64,000 nt of DNA from CAZLFQ01 sp964558975. Its GTDB lineage: Bacteria; Pseudomonadota; Alphaproteobacteria; Rickettsiales; Midichloriaceae. The stretch's first letter is position 1, and the number at the start of each line of letters is the position of its first letter. Shown piece after piece: positions 7,976 through 15,899 of this stretch. The stretch covers positions 248,001 through 312,000 of the forward strand of contig CAZLFQ010000002.1 in assembly GCA_964558975.1 (NCBI GenBank), given 5' to 3'. Made by a program: the position numbers and the translations under genes. The notes beneath the pieces are model-generated. The model saw only the letters and a program-made list of their open reading frames with translations, searched no databases and was not told the origin of the DNA.

Positions 7976-8330
7976 AACTAAACCAAATTAATTAGTTAAC
8001 TAATACAATCTTCTATATTAAGGTGCATTGCAAACTATCTTTACTGTAATGAATGGGCTTGCTCCTTTCCCCGACCCTTACCGCTTCGCCCATTCATTAC
8101 TTTTTTGCGCCTACGGCGCCCCCACCTTTTTTTAAGCAAGAGTTTGTAAGAAAGTGAAGATCCAGCAAATGAATTTTTCATAAACCTTCCCCGATCAAAA
8201 AAATTAAAAATCCATTTGTTGGGTCTCTTTGGAAATATAGTGTAGCCAGCTTTTCAAGTACATGCAATTGAGATTGAATTACTAGAAAACTTCTTTTATT
8301 ATGCACGCAGGTCATATAAAGAGGTTTAAA
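7976..8330. repeat. Intergenic region with nested inverted repeats
   Basis: A gap of about 350 bases with no convincing gene before the start at 8331. It contains a perfect 13-bp inverted repeat (GTAATGAATGGGC at 8046-8058 and GCCCATTCATTAC at 8088-8100, 29-base loop), a GCGCC-TAC-GGCGC hairpin at 8107-8119, and an imperfect 18-bp inverted repeat (8161-8178 with 8206-8223, three mismatches). The GC-rich arms stand out from the neighbourhood, which suggests a REP-like or miniature mobile element rather than a simple terminator. No tRNA or known small RNA fold was recognised. Confidence 0.6.
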
Positions 8331-8855
8331 ATGCTTAGTAGCAAATATAATATCTGGTCTGCTTTTGTCTTGCTTACAATTCTGGTTGTAAGTTCAAGCT
8401 ATGCATCAGCTTCGCCTTCTACCCCAGAAAAGCTGCTTCCAGCGGGTGTAGATGCAGTGATAGCAACTAACCCATATACAGGAGAGAAAGGAGATTTAAG
8501 AAAAGGTACTATTGGTTCTACAATTGCTAATATAGCCATATTAAATAAGCTTTTTGAAAAGCCTGATTCGTCTCAAGAGACAGCCTTAAATATACAAGCC
8601 ACTATTAATGAAATTCGTAGACTTATACCATCATTAAAAGTTTCTGGTATATTCAATCTGTTTAACCCTGAGGATTGGCTTAAGATGTCCGAGCCACAAC
8701 AGTGGGGAAGAGTAGTATGTGCACTATTGTATTTTGAAAAATATCCAGCTGAATTAAATAAACATAGTAAGGATATGATTATATCCCTAAAGTCTAATAC
8801 CCAATCAAAGATTATAACTCAACTTATAGAACAAGTTCTTTCTACAAGTAAGTAA
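8331..8855 (+). CDS. Small exported protein of unknown function
   Basis: I do not recognise a family. The ATG at 8331 is preferred over the in-frame ATG at 8301 because GAGG lies 6 bases before it. The resulting 174-residue protein has a clear signal peptide: MLSSKYNIWS, a hydrophobic stretch (AFVLLTILVV) and an Ala-x-Ala cleavage region (SSSYASA then SPSTPEK). The mature part of about 145 residues is mostly alpha-helical in appearance with no repeats and one Cys. It stands alone between a repeat-rich gap and convergent pheT. Confidence 0.65.
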   Translation: MLSSKYNIWSAFVLLTILVVSSSYASASPSTPEKLLPAGVDAVIATNPYTGEKGDLRKGTIGSTIANIAILNKLFEKPDSSQETALNIQATINEIRRLIPSLKVSGIFNLFNPEDWLKMSEPQQWGRVVCALLYFEKYPAELNKHSKDMIISLKSNTQSKIITQLIEQVLSTSK

Positions 8856-8896
8856 AGCTATTTGCTGAGTTTTTAGTTGTTAGTAGGGACGCGTCT

Positions 8897-8912
8897 TCAA
8901 GCTACTGCTTGA
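8897..8912. repeat. Short perfect dyad between convergent genes
   Basis: TCAAGC-TACT-GCTTGA is a 6-bp perfect inverted repeat with a 4-base loop between the 3' ends of the exported-protein gene and pheT. No T-run follows on either strand, so it is not a typical intrinsic terminator, though it could end or protect transcripts. Confidence 0.4.
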
Positions 8913-8928
8913 CCACGGTATACAGAAA

Positions 8929-11286
8929 CTATCTCAAACTCGCCTGAAGTTTTATAGAAACCGTATTTATAATATCCTGACAAAGAGATGATATTTCATC
9001 TTCAGACAAGGTTTTCTCCTTCGGCTGCATAAGTACTGAAAGTGCAACCGACTTCTTCCCAGCTTCAATATTCTTGCCAGCGAAGATGTCAAAAATCGCA
9101 ACGTCCTCAATCAAGTTCTGATTAACCGATTTCACAGTTTTCACAAAGTCAGCAATTGGCGTTTTTTCACTTACTATAAATGCGAAGTCACGTGTCACTG
9201 GCTGTAAGTTATTTGCAATGTATGAAGCTTTTGCATGTTTAACTTTCAGCTCTGGTAAGTTGCTTGCGAAGATCTCAAAACCCACAACGTTATCTAGCAA
9301 ATCATAATGCTTTAAAATGCGTGGCGAAAGTTGACCAACATAACCAATTAAATTTTTACCTAATTTCAACGAGCAGCTTTTCCCAGGGTGGTAATAGCTT
9401 GGCGCATCCGCAGCTATCATCAACTTATTTGGGTCAAGTCCATAGAGTTCTATGATGGCAAACACATCGGCTTTAACATCATAAAAATCAAACGCGCGCT
9501 GGTCTTTATACACACTTTTATGATTACTTTCCCCTACCCTAATTCCTGCAATAGAAACAGACTGGCGGAGGGTATCGATAGCTCTATAAATGTTAGATGC
9601 CTCAAACAAACTAAAGTTAGAAATACTTCTCGCATAGTTTTGTTGAGCCGCACTAACTAGGTTTGGAATAATGCTCTGACGCATTACTGAAAGCTCACTT
9701 GAGATGGGATTTTTGATCTTAATCGAGTCGTTGAACCCAAAAATTTCCGAAAACTTTTCAGACATAAATGACCAAGTAACTAACTCACTCATTCCTCTTG
9801 AAGAAAGTGCTACTCTAGCTTTATCGATAAAGCTTTTCTCACGCCATTTTATAGAGCTAGTGTCGAGAGTTTGGTTCGGTACTTGGTCTAAGCCAATTAT
9901 GCGTAAAACTTCTTCTACGATGTCAGCTTGCCCAATAATATCACCTTGTCTATAGGTTGGGATCTTCACGGTTTTTCCGTCATACTCAAAACCAAGTTTA
10001 GCCAAAACTGATTTGCATTTTTCTAAATCAACTTTTAGCCCCGAAAGTTTCTCAATGTAGTTATGGTCGAATTCAACTGAGGTAATATAATCTAAATTTC
10101 CACCTTTAACTTTTAGCAATGCTGAAGGTGTACCACCGCAATGTTCAGTAACCAAATTCGTAATATAATCCATGAATAATTCAGCAATGCCATGGTCTAC
10201 CCTGCGCTCAAAACGGTAGCGAGCATCAGTAATTATATTCAGCGCTCTGCCATCTTTTGCAATATTTGCTGGGTTCCAATGCGCCATTTCAATGAAGATA
10301 TTTTTAGTCTCATCGGTAACTTTGCTCGCATCGCCACCAATAATACCAGCAATTGCTAATACTTTTTTATCATCAGCTACTACAGTTGTTCCTTCTGGCA
10401 TCTTATAAAGCTCGCCATTGAGTGCTAACAATTCTTCGCCTGCTCTAGATTTTCTCACATGCAAAGTACCTTCAATTTTATCGGCATCGAAAATATGTGA
10501 GGGTCTACCGAGTGCAAACATCGCAAAATTAGAAAAATCAATCAACGCAGATTTTGGTGTAGAACCTATTGCCTTTAAAAAATCTGTAACTTCTTTTGGA
10601 GAAGCGCAGTTCTTAACATCCGCAACATACCTGCCAAAAAACTCGTAGCAGTTTTCTGTGTCTTCAATGCTGACATTTATTTTAGATGCGCCAGACTCTT
10701 TTGGCTTTGTAACGGTTGGGGTTTTTAATGTGCCAATGCCGGTTGCAGCTAAATCACGTGCAATGCCCAGCACACTTGTTGCATCCCCTCTATTTGGTGT
10801 GATGGCTAGTTCGAATACGACATCATCAAGCCCAGCATATTTGTAAAATTCCGTTCCAACAACTGCGTCCGCAGGAAGCTCAATGATGCCCTCAGAATTT
10901 TCTGCAAGTAGTAATTCATCAGCAGCGCACATCATACCATAGCTGTCTACACCCCTGATCTTTGAAGCTTTAATTAGCAGGCCATTCGCCGGTATTACCG
11001 AGCCAATAGGTGCTAGTACTACTTTAATACCTTTGCGTGCGTTAGCTGCTGCACAGACGATTTGTAAAATTTCCTTCCCATTATTGACTTTGCAAACGGT
11101 CAGCTTATCAGCTTGCGGATGTTTTTCCGCATCAACAACTTCAGCAATTACGAACGGTTTGTAAATCTCAGATTTATCAGTAAGTTCTTCAACTTCATGG
11201 CCAATAGAATTTAGTTTGTCAGATATTTCCTGAGCAGTAGCATTGGTTTCTAAATATTTTTTAAGTAACGAAAGTGTAAGCTTCAT
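8929..11286 (-). CDS. pheT: Phenylalanyl-tRNA synthetase beta subunit
   Basis: Large subunit of the alpha2beta2 enzyme that charges tRNA-Phe; the beta chain carries tRNA-binding and editing domains. The protein shows the N-terminal MKLTLSLLKKYLET start, the EMAP-II-like tRNA-binding domain (about 35-145, with VCAAANARKG), the B3/B4 editing and B5 domains, and the C-terminal FDX-ACB domain (VTRDFAFIVSEKTPI). I choose the ATG at 11286; an in-frame codon 30 bases upstream would add ten residues not seen in the family. pheS is not adjacent and does not occur in the window. About 785 residues, normal length. Confidence 0.93.
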   Translation of the reverse strand: MKLTLSLLKKYLETNATAQEISDKLNSIGHEVEELTDKSEIYKPFVIAEVVDAEKHPQADKLTVCKVNNGKEILQIVCAAANARKGIKVVLAPIGSVIPANGLLIKASKIRGVDSYGMMCAADELLLAENSEGIIELPADAVVGTEFYKYAGLDDVVFELAITPNRGDATSVLGIARDLAATGIGTLKTPTVTKPKESGASKINVSIEDTENCYEFFGRYVADVKNCASPKEVTDFLKAIGSTPKSALIDFSNFAMFALGRPSHIFDADKIEGTLHVRKSRAGEELLALNGELYKMPEGTTVVADDKKVLAIAGIIGGDASKVTDETKNIFIEMAHWNPANIAKDGRALNIITDARYRFERRVDHGIAELFMDYITNLVTEHCGGTPSALLKVKGGNLDYITSVEFDHNYIEKLSGLKVDLEKCKSVLAKLGFEYDGKTVKIPTYRQGDIIGQADIVEEVLRIIGLDQVPNQTLDTSSIKWREKSFIDKARVALSSRGMSELVTWSFMSEKFSEIFGFNDSIKIKNPISSELSVMRQSIIPNLVSAAQQNYARSISNFSLFEASNIYRAIDTLRQSVSIAGIRVGESNHKSVYKDQRAFDFYDVKADVFAIIELYGLDPNKLMIAADAPSYYHPGKSCSLKLGKNLIGYVGQLSPRILKHYDLLDNVVGFEIFASNLPELKVKHAKASYIANNLQPVTRDFAFIVSEKTPIADFVKTVKSVNQNLIEDVAIFDIFAGKNIEAGKKSVALSVLMQPKEKTLSEDEISSLCQDIINTVSIKLQASLR

Positions 11287-11349
11287 ATTGCAAATTTTTA
11301 GGTAAATTTCATGCAAGTATACATGGCAATTCAGTCGATTTAAAGCTTT

Positions 11350-12183
11350 TTATCCGCCCCTAGAAGCTTCGGTGTGTTCCAGATATTTTCTAACACGCTT
11401 TCCAGCTTCAACGGTGCCGAAGGTCATCAAATTAGCAATTCCATAAGGAACTGCTCCCCGACCTGCATGCTTTATAGCCGAGATAAATCCGCGCTCCCTT
11501 AAAGTTGCTGAAAGCATAGTATTATGAGAAATTCCAGCTCTATAAAGTGAAGTTTGTCCATAAAGTTCTGCCATATATAAATTCTTAAAATGGTTTATAG
11601 GGATGACGCCAAGTGTAGTAACGCCACCAACCCATAAGCACTTTTCGAAATAGGTGGTGCGGTTATTGGAGCTACCGAACCTATTGCTTAAAAATTTGTC
11701 ATAATACAAGCCACTTTCTATGAAAATATACCAGTACCAAAAGCTGTGAATTCCAGCTATCTGTATGTTGCGTGAAAGTTTTGTCACAGCAGTTTGATTC
11801 CCAAAAAAGCTAGATAGTGATTGAAAAAAACCTTGCCCTTTCGTGATTTGAGTTAGTCCTGTGCCATCCATCAAACCATTGAACAGGCAGTCTGCCATCA
11901 TAAGCTTAGCGGCGGTATTTATTGGTGCAGTTCCAGTTTCCCATGCAACGCCTCTAAATAACTCCCGACTGTTTCTCCAGAATATAGAACTTGTTCCAGT
12001 CATCATTTGTTTTAGTGGCGTGCTTGAGTAGAATGAATAAGAGGTGGAAAGAGGGTTGCGTTGTAGGAAAAATTCCCAGTTAATTAATCCTGCGTATATG
12101 TGGGAAAAGAAACCACGGGTCAGGCCTATAGTCGCTGCCTGAACCGAATATTTTTGAAAAGTAAATTTATTATCTTCAGGCAT
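11350..12183 (-). CDS. Mitochondrial-carrier-like membrane protein (putative)
   Basis: Not a standard bacterial family. The 277-residue protein shows the spacing of a mitochondrial carrier (MCF): an odd-helix-like stretch ending in NWEFFLQRNP, an even-helix segment ELFRGVAWETGTAPINTAAK resembling the W-R-G...P...A pattern, and a third repeat with VGGVTTLGVIPINHFKNLYM followed by GRGAVPYGIANLMTFGTVEA. The signature PxDxxK motifs are degenerate (PINHFK is the clearest). The start is taken as ATG 12183 rather than TTG 12192. Legionella pneumophila secretes an MCF protein (LncP) into host mitochondria, so a host-directed role is conceivable, but this is inference. Its operon partner is the hydrophobic protein at 12253-13044. 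Confidence 0.5.
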   Translation of the reverse strand: MPEDNKFTFQKYSVQAATIGLTRGFFSHIYAGLINWEFFLQRNPLSTSYSFYSSTPLKQMMTGTSSIFWRNSRELFRGVAWETGTAPINTAAKLMMADCLFNGLMDGTGLTQITKGQGFFQSLSSFFGNQTAVTKLSRNIQIAGIHSFWYWYIFIESGLYYDKFLSNRFGSSNNRTTYFEKCLWVGGVTTLGVIPINHFKNLYMAELYGQTSLYRAGISHNTMLSATLRERGFISAIKHAGRGAVPYGIANLMTFGTVEAGKRVRKYLEHTEASRGG

Positions 12184-12252
12184 TTTGCTCAAGTAAATTG
12201 AATGACTTAGGCAACTAATACATCGAAAAATATTGAAGAGCTAGAAGTAGTT

Positions 12253-13044
12253 TTACCTTGCTTGGCTATACCAGCTTTCTAATGCCATTTTTCCAATATG
12301 TGATGCAGCATTACAGGCAAATCCTAGTGCAGGATTTTTAAAGAAGTCTTGGCCTTTGTGAATAGCAGTATCCAAGCCAGCCATTGCATAAGCTTTAGAT
12401 AATATTAAAGAAGACAATCCTGCCGCTGCTGATGCTGTGTAACCCCAGCCCCAAGGAATGATAGCATTTACACCGTTAAAAATTAAGCGTTCGAGGAAAC
12501 GTTGTTGAGCAGACCCTGCTGCGCCAACTTTGAATTCGTTATTTGGTATATTGAAGTAATCAGTTTCAGCCCTATTAAAAACATAAGTCATGGTTGAACC
12601 AATTGCGGCAGAGCTAGCAAGAGCGAGTGCAGGTGCTAAAAAAGCTGAATTTGTAGGGAGAGTGTTTGCTATAATCTCTGTCAAACAAGGAGTTAAAGCA
12701 GTGGTGTATGCAAACCCAATAAAGCTTTTAGTTGCGCTATTTATTATTTCGTATGCTGAGCCAACTGTAGCCCTGCTTATGTTGATATTACCATATGTTA
12801 GATTGGTGTTATTAATTGTTTTGTCGCAATTTTTAACTATTGAGGAGTTGTGGCTAGAAGCGCCAACTAATGATAAAAGCGAGCTTAGGGCAATCATAGA
12901 AGTTGCAGGCAAGGATAGTTTGTCAGAGTACAGCATGGAAATATAGGTTGCTATACCTAGTGCATAAGTTGCCGTATCTGCGGCTTTATAAATATCAAGC
13001 TCTAAAACATTCGTTTTTTTAAGATTTTTCCTCTTCTTTCCCAT
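12253..13044 (-). CDS. Hydrophobic Ala/Ser-rich membrane protein, unknown function
   Basis: I do not recognise this 263-residue protein. After a basic N-terminus (MGKKRKNLKKTN) there are several hydrophobic, Ala/Ser/Gly-rich segments (TYALGIATYISMLYS, ALALASSAAIGSTMTYVF, GYTASAAAGLSSLIL), consistent with five or six membrane spans. There is no cleavable signal peptide. It lies about 70 bases upstream of the mitochondrial-carrier-like gene on the same strand and is probably cotranscribed. Similar size and layout would allow a very divergent carrier-like protein, but no repeat signature is convincing. A GGGGG Shine-Dalgarno sits 4 bases before the ATG inside a hairpin. Confidence 0.6.
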   Translation of the reverse strand: MGKKRKNLKKTNVLELDIYKAADTATYALGIATYISMLYSDKLSLPATSMIALSSLLSLVGASSHNSSIVKNCDKTINNTNLTYGNINISRATVGSAYEIINSATKSFIGFAYTTALTPCLTEIIANTLPTNSAFLAPALALASSAAIGSTMTYVFNRAETDYFNIPNNEFKVGAAGSAQQRFLERLIFNGVNAIIPWGWGYTASAAAGLSSLILSKAYAMAGLDTAIHKGQDFFKNPALGFACNAASHIGKMALESWYSQAR

Positions 13045-13048
13045 AAAT

Positions 13049-13068
13049 CCCCCGATTTAATCAAGGGG
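13049..13068 (-). promoter_or_regulatory. Leader hairpin enclosing the ribosome-binding site
   Basis: On the minus strand CCCC-TT-GATT-AAATC-GGGG forms a stem-loop (four G-C pairs, a small bulge, then GAU/AUC) whose 3' arm is the G-rich ribosome-binding site of the 263-residue membrane protein gene, ending 4 bases before its ATG. The hairpin could limit translation or respond to temperature; it could also be an operator. Seen directly as sequence, function inferred. Confidence 0.4.
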
Positions 13069-13121
13069 TTATATACTAAAACCACAGGTAATTCAACTAA
13101 ATAGTGAAGAAAGCAGCGGAT

Positions 13122-13922
13122 TTAAGGCTTGAGCCCAAGTTTTTCTAATATTTCTGAAATTAGGGTTAGGCGGCTTGAGTTATGAGCTTTTAAAGTTGGA
13201 ATTATTTTTTTAAGATCCAAATCTTGCTCGTCCATCAAATCTGCATCAAATTCAAAATGAACGCCAGAGAGTACAGCTTTGCCATTGCCAATTTTAACCA
13301 ATGTTATTGCTGGTAATTTATTTTGGTAGTTTGCCAATATTGATATATTAGAGAATTTGTCAGCGTTTTCAAAATAACCCCCTCCGTTGTAATATACAAC
13401 GGTCTTGCCTATGTCTGCAGTCCTCGCACCCTTGTTGCTCTTATAGTCATATTTTGCAAGGATTGGGCCAATAGATTTTCCAGGAAAGAATGCCAATTCT
13501 CTGTCTCCTAAAACTTCTAACTCACCACCTTTATCAAATTCTACATATGCAGAGCCGTAATATGCGCCAGCGCAAATTCCTAAATAAGCGCCACCTTTTT
13601 CGACAAAGTTTCTTATGTTTTTATTGCCAGTCCCATTTAGTTTTTTCACATAAGGTAAGTCTGCTCCTGCTGGCATCACAAAAAGTACAGCATCTTTAGA
13701 CCAGTCATTTGCTATTACTTTATCAGCCCCAATAGTTTTGACGGAGTGATTAGGCAGAGAGTGTGCAAACATAGCTAAAGTTTGTTTCAAAGATTGTCTC
13801 CCAACGCCTTCGTCATCGTAAACGTATACAACTCCTGAAGATGAGCTCGCCCAAGATGTGTGATTGGTAAAGCAGAGCAAAAGAACAAAAATGTGTAGTA
13901 AAATTTTCAAGTTCTTACACAA
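13122..13922 (-). CDS. Secreted BPL_N-type glutamine-amidotransferase-like protein
   Basis: Resembles the N-terminal domain of eukaryotic-type biotin-protein ligases (BPL_N), a class I amidotransferase-like fold. The nucleophile motif GAYLGICAGAYYGSAYVEF and the later YYNGGGYFE and GVHFEFD segments fit that family. The protein has a signal peptide (KILLHIFVLLLCFTNHTSWA, then SSSSG), so it is exported; no ligase domain follows. The start (TTG at 13922, or TTG at 13910) overlaps the 3' end of the GyrI-like gene. It closes the minus-strand operon that starts at 18271. The biochemical role of stand-alone BPL_N proteins is not known to me. Confidence 0.75.
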   Translation of the reverse strand: MCKNLKILLHIFVLLLCFTNHTSWASSSSGVVYVYDDEGVGRQSLKQTLAMFAHSLPNHSVKTIGADKVIANDWSKDAVLFVMPAGADLPYVKKLNGTGNKNIRNFVEKGGAYLGICAGAYYGSAYVEFDKGGELEVLGDRELAFFPGKSIGPILAKYDYKSNKGARTADIGKTVVYYNGGGYFENADKFSNISILANYQNKLPAITLVKIGNGKAVLSGVHFEFDADLMDEQDLDLKKIIPTLKAHNSSRLTLISEILEKLGLKP

Positions 13923-14404
13923 ATATAAATATCGATAACTGCATTGTTGTGGTCTTGAGAGCGTTCGTCGTATACTTCAAAGTCTGCTATGTAAGCGCGT
14001 TCACCACCTAACGCAGAAGATTTCATTTTCAAAATGTCCTTCCACATATTGATACAAACATCGGGCATTGGCCCAGGGTTGTTGGTGAATTTAATATATG
14101 ACTGATTTGGTATAGTCAAAGTTTCAAAGTCCTCAGCTATTTCGTCAAAATTTGCTACTTCTTCGCCAATGAAATAGGTGTAATCTCCTGTGAAATCACT
14201 TTCATAATTAGTGTATACGCAATAGGTCGTTCCAGGTTTTTTACGATTGGGGATTTTAGAATTGAGCCCATTATGGAAATAATTTTGGACTGTAGCAGCC
14301 AGTATATTGATTGAAGGGTCAGTTGAGAAACTATTCGCATTATTTGTTCTGCAAGTTATTCCCATTAGTTTTATCTCAGGTAATTGAGCTGGAGTCTGGT
14401 GCAT
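13907..14404 (-). CDS. GyrI-like / AraC effector-binding-domain protein (copy 1)
   Basis: Stand-alone ligand-binding domain of the GyrI/AraC-effector-binding (SHV-type) fold, known from drug-sensing regulators and small-molecule-binding proteins. Typical features are an N-terminal PEIKLMGITCRTNN strand, CVYTNYESDFTGDYTYFIGEEV and a C-terminal ADFEVYDERSQDHNNAVIDIYI. No DNA-binding domain is attached. ATG 14404 is preferred because the paralog at 61803-62300 aligns from the same Met-His. The two copies are identical over long blocks. Its neighbours are acetyltransferases and kinases, which suggests handling of small molecules; the ligand is unknown. Confidence 0.8.
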   Translation of the reverse strand: MHQTPAQLPEIKLMGITCRTNNANSFSTDPSINILAATVQNYFHNGLNSKIPNRKKPGTTYCVYTNYESDFTGDYTYFIGEEVANFDEIAEDFETLTIPNQSYIKFTNNPGPMPDVCINMWKDILKMKSSALGGERAYIADFEVYDERSQDHNNAVIDIYICVRT

Positions 14405-14449
14405 AAAGAAACTCAAAAATTTTCCCAGAATGTAACATTGATTACTGCC

Positions 14450-14944
14450 CTATACAAGGCCGTAGGTCTGAAGCTTAATTTTTGGATACTTCTTTTGAAG
14501 CTGTTCTATAAGCGGGATGGCTGCTTTGTTAAATTTCCATAAATACTTTATAAACTCCCAATCAACTCTTTCTTTGCATTCAGCTGGTTTATCGGAAGGT
14601 TGCTTCTTGTTGAGAAGTGCTCTTAAAACCACCCTATATAAACATAGAACTTTGGGAGGCTTTAGAAAAATAACTAAATCACTTTTTGGGTATCTGTCTT
14701 TTAAGGTGGAAATACAAGTGCCCTCAACTATCCATTTTTTCTTTTTTATGATGGCGTTATGGTCTTTTAGAAAAGCTTTTTTATCACGAAGTTTCCAACC
14801 TTTGTCCCATAGCAATTTGTCCAGATGGTGCAATGGCAAACTTAAATCTTTAGAGAGCTTTTTTCCAAGGGTAGTTTTTCCACTTCCCGGCATGCCGAAT
14901 ATTGTGATTTTTTTGGCAAACTTTATATCTTGAGTGTTATTCAT
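14450..14944 (-). CDS. P-loop kinase-like protein (FlaR / topology-modulation type)
   Basis: Small P-loop NTPase of the adenylate-kinase-like group often annotated as DNA topology modulation protein FlaR. The Walker A motif GMPGSGKTTLGKKLS is at residues 17-31, followed by LPLHHLDKLLWDKGW and WIVEGTCISTL, which are characteristic of the group. The 164-residue length fits. The start codon overlaps the stop of the upstream GNAT (ATGA, 14941-14944), showing translational coupling. The phosphorylated substrate is unknown. Confidence 0.8.
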   Translation of the reverse strand: MNNTQDIKFAKKITIFGMPGSGKTTLGKKLSKDLSLPLHHLDKLLWDKGWKLRDKKAFLKDHNAIIKKKKWIVEGTCISTLKDRYPKSDLVIFLKPPKVLCLYRVVLRALLNKKQPSDKPAECKERVDWEFIKYLWKFNKAAIPLIEQLQKKYPKIKLQTYGLV

Positions 14945-15408
14945 AATTCCAACTCCATCAACGTTACAGGGTTGGATCTAAATTCATCCATACCAATTAT
15001 CTTCCAACCAAGGCTTTCGTAGTACTCTGGTAACGTAGAATCAAAAGTAAATAAGTACAGTTTTTTAAAGCCACGCTCTTTTGCACATCTGACTGCAACG
15101 TCAACCAGTTTTTTTCCTATACCTTGTTTTTGATATTTTGGATCAACCACTACATCTGCAAGCCATGGACCTAAATCAGTGCGGAAGTCTTCCTTAAGTT
15201 TTAATGTACAAAAGCCAACTGGAATATCATCAAGTAGCGCAACAAATGAAGTTACTTCATCTGGATTATTAAGCTCATCATATGTCAACGACACTATCTC
15301 TTGAATTGTAAGCTCTGGAAACCAAATTTTACCTAAAACCTCATGCCAAATATTTGCAAGTGCTGATATATTATGGGTATGGTTTTTTAAAAGGTCAATT
15401 TTGATCAC
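14941..15408 (-). CDS. GNAT family N-acetyltransferase
   Basis: Acetyl-CoA-dependent acyltransferase of unknown substrate. The acetyl-CoA loop is VDPKYQKQGIGKKLV (Q-x-x-G-x-G), followed by the C-terminal PEYYESLGWKIIG segment typical of GNATs. The start is taken as GTG 15408, which forms a GTGA overlap with the stop of the gene before it and has GGAGG 6 bases upstream; a GTG at 15429 would add seven residues. It is one of three consecutive GNAT genes in this operon. Confidence 0.85.
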   Translation of the reverse strand: MIKIDLLKNHTHNISALANIWHEVLGKIWFPELTIQEIVSLTYDELNNPDEVTSFVALLDDIPVGFCTLKLKEDFRTDLGPWLADVVVDPKYQKQGIGKKLVDVAVRCAKERGFKKLYLFTFDSTLPEYYESLGWKIIGMDEFRSNPVTLMELEL

Positions 15409-15899
15409 CCTATCCCTCCAACAAACCACTCAGAGGCAATTGATAAATTTTGTTCGTTTAAGAACTTGCGTTTAGGTGCGTCATGCGCGCCGCATACGAT
15501 AAGAATTTGAGAAGCACCTCTAGCTTTGCCCTCTTTCTTAATTGCTTCAACTAGCTGTGCTCCAACCGATTCCCAAAGATTTTCGGAATGCACACAAAAA
15601 TCATCAATCATCAACGTAAGCCCACCGGGATTGTATACTTCCGGAGCAGGCATTATCTTACCAATGATAAATCCTAGAATTTCTTGGGTATCCCTTTCTG
15701 CGGTGAGCATCACATAGTTTTTATCCGCTAGCAGTTCTTTAAACCATTTTTCCTGCGCCTTATCGCCTTCTTCTCCAGCATAACGCCAAAATTGTGGTTG
15801 CGCTTTTTCATATTCAAGACGTTTTGTTTTGGACAACGAAACCATTGCCTCAATGTCAGAGATTGATGCTAAGCGGGTGGTAATAATTTGATCAATCAT
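15405..15899 (-). CDS. GNAT family N-acetyltransferase
   Basis: 164-residue acetyltransferase-like protein. The N-terminus (ARLAS..DIEAMVSLSKTKRLEYEKAQPQFW) and the ILGFIIGKIMPAPEVYNPGG region match a GNAT subgroup in which the acetyl-CoA loop is degenerate (HSENLWESVGAQLVEAI). The C-terminus is short, ending soon after KFLNEQNLSIASEWFVGG. ATGA overlap with the upstream gene at 15896-15899 and GTGA overlap downstream show it is part of a coupled operon. Activity is less certain than for its neighbours because the loop is atypical. Confidence 0.72.
   Translation of the reverse strand: MIDQIITTRLASISDIEAMVSLSKTKRLEYEKAQPQFWRYAGEEGDKAQEKWFKELLADKNYVMLTAERDTQEILGFIIGKIMPAPEVYNPGGLTLMIDDFCVHSENLWESVGAQLVEAIKKEGKARGASQILIVCGAHDAPKRKFLNEQNLSIASEWFVGGIG

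Noticed and set aside
8041..8120. tRNA or known small RNA gene in the hairpin-rich gap
   Set aside because: The stem has a long unstructured loop and no cloverleaf, anticodon arm or other recognisable RNA family features.
8893..8916. Dyad TCAAGC-TACT-GCTTGA as an intrinsic terminator
   Set aside because: No T-run follows on either strand, so it is listed only as a short inverted repeat.
12590..12946. Plus-strand open frame of 118 codons opposite the hydrophobic membrane protein
   Set aside because: Antisense to a longer frame with a good ribosome-binding site; hydrophobic composition is the mirror of Ala/Ser codons on the other strand.
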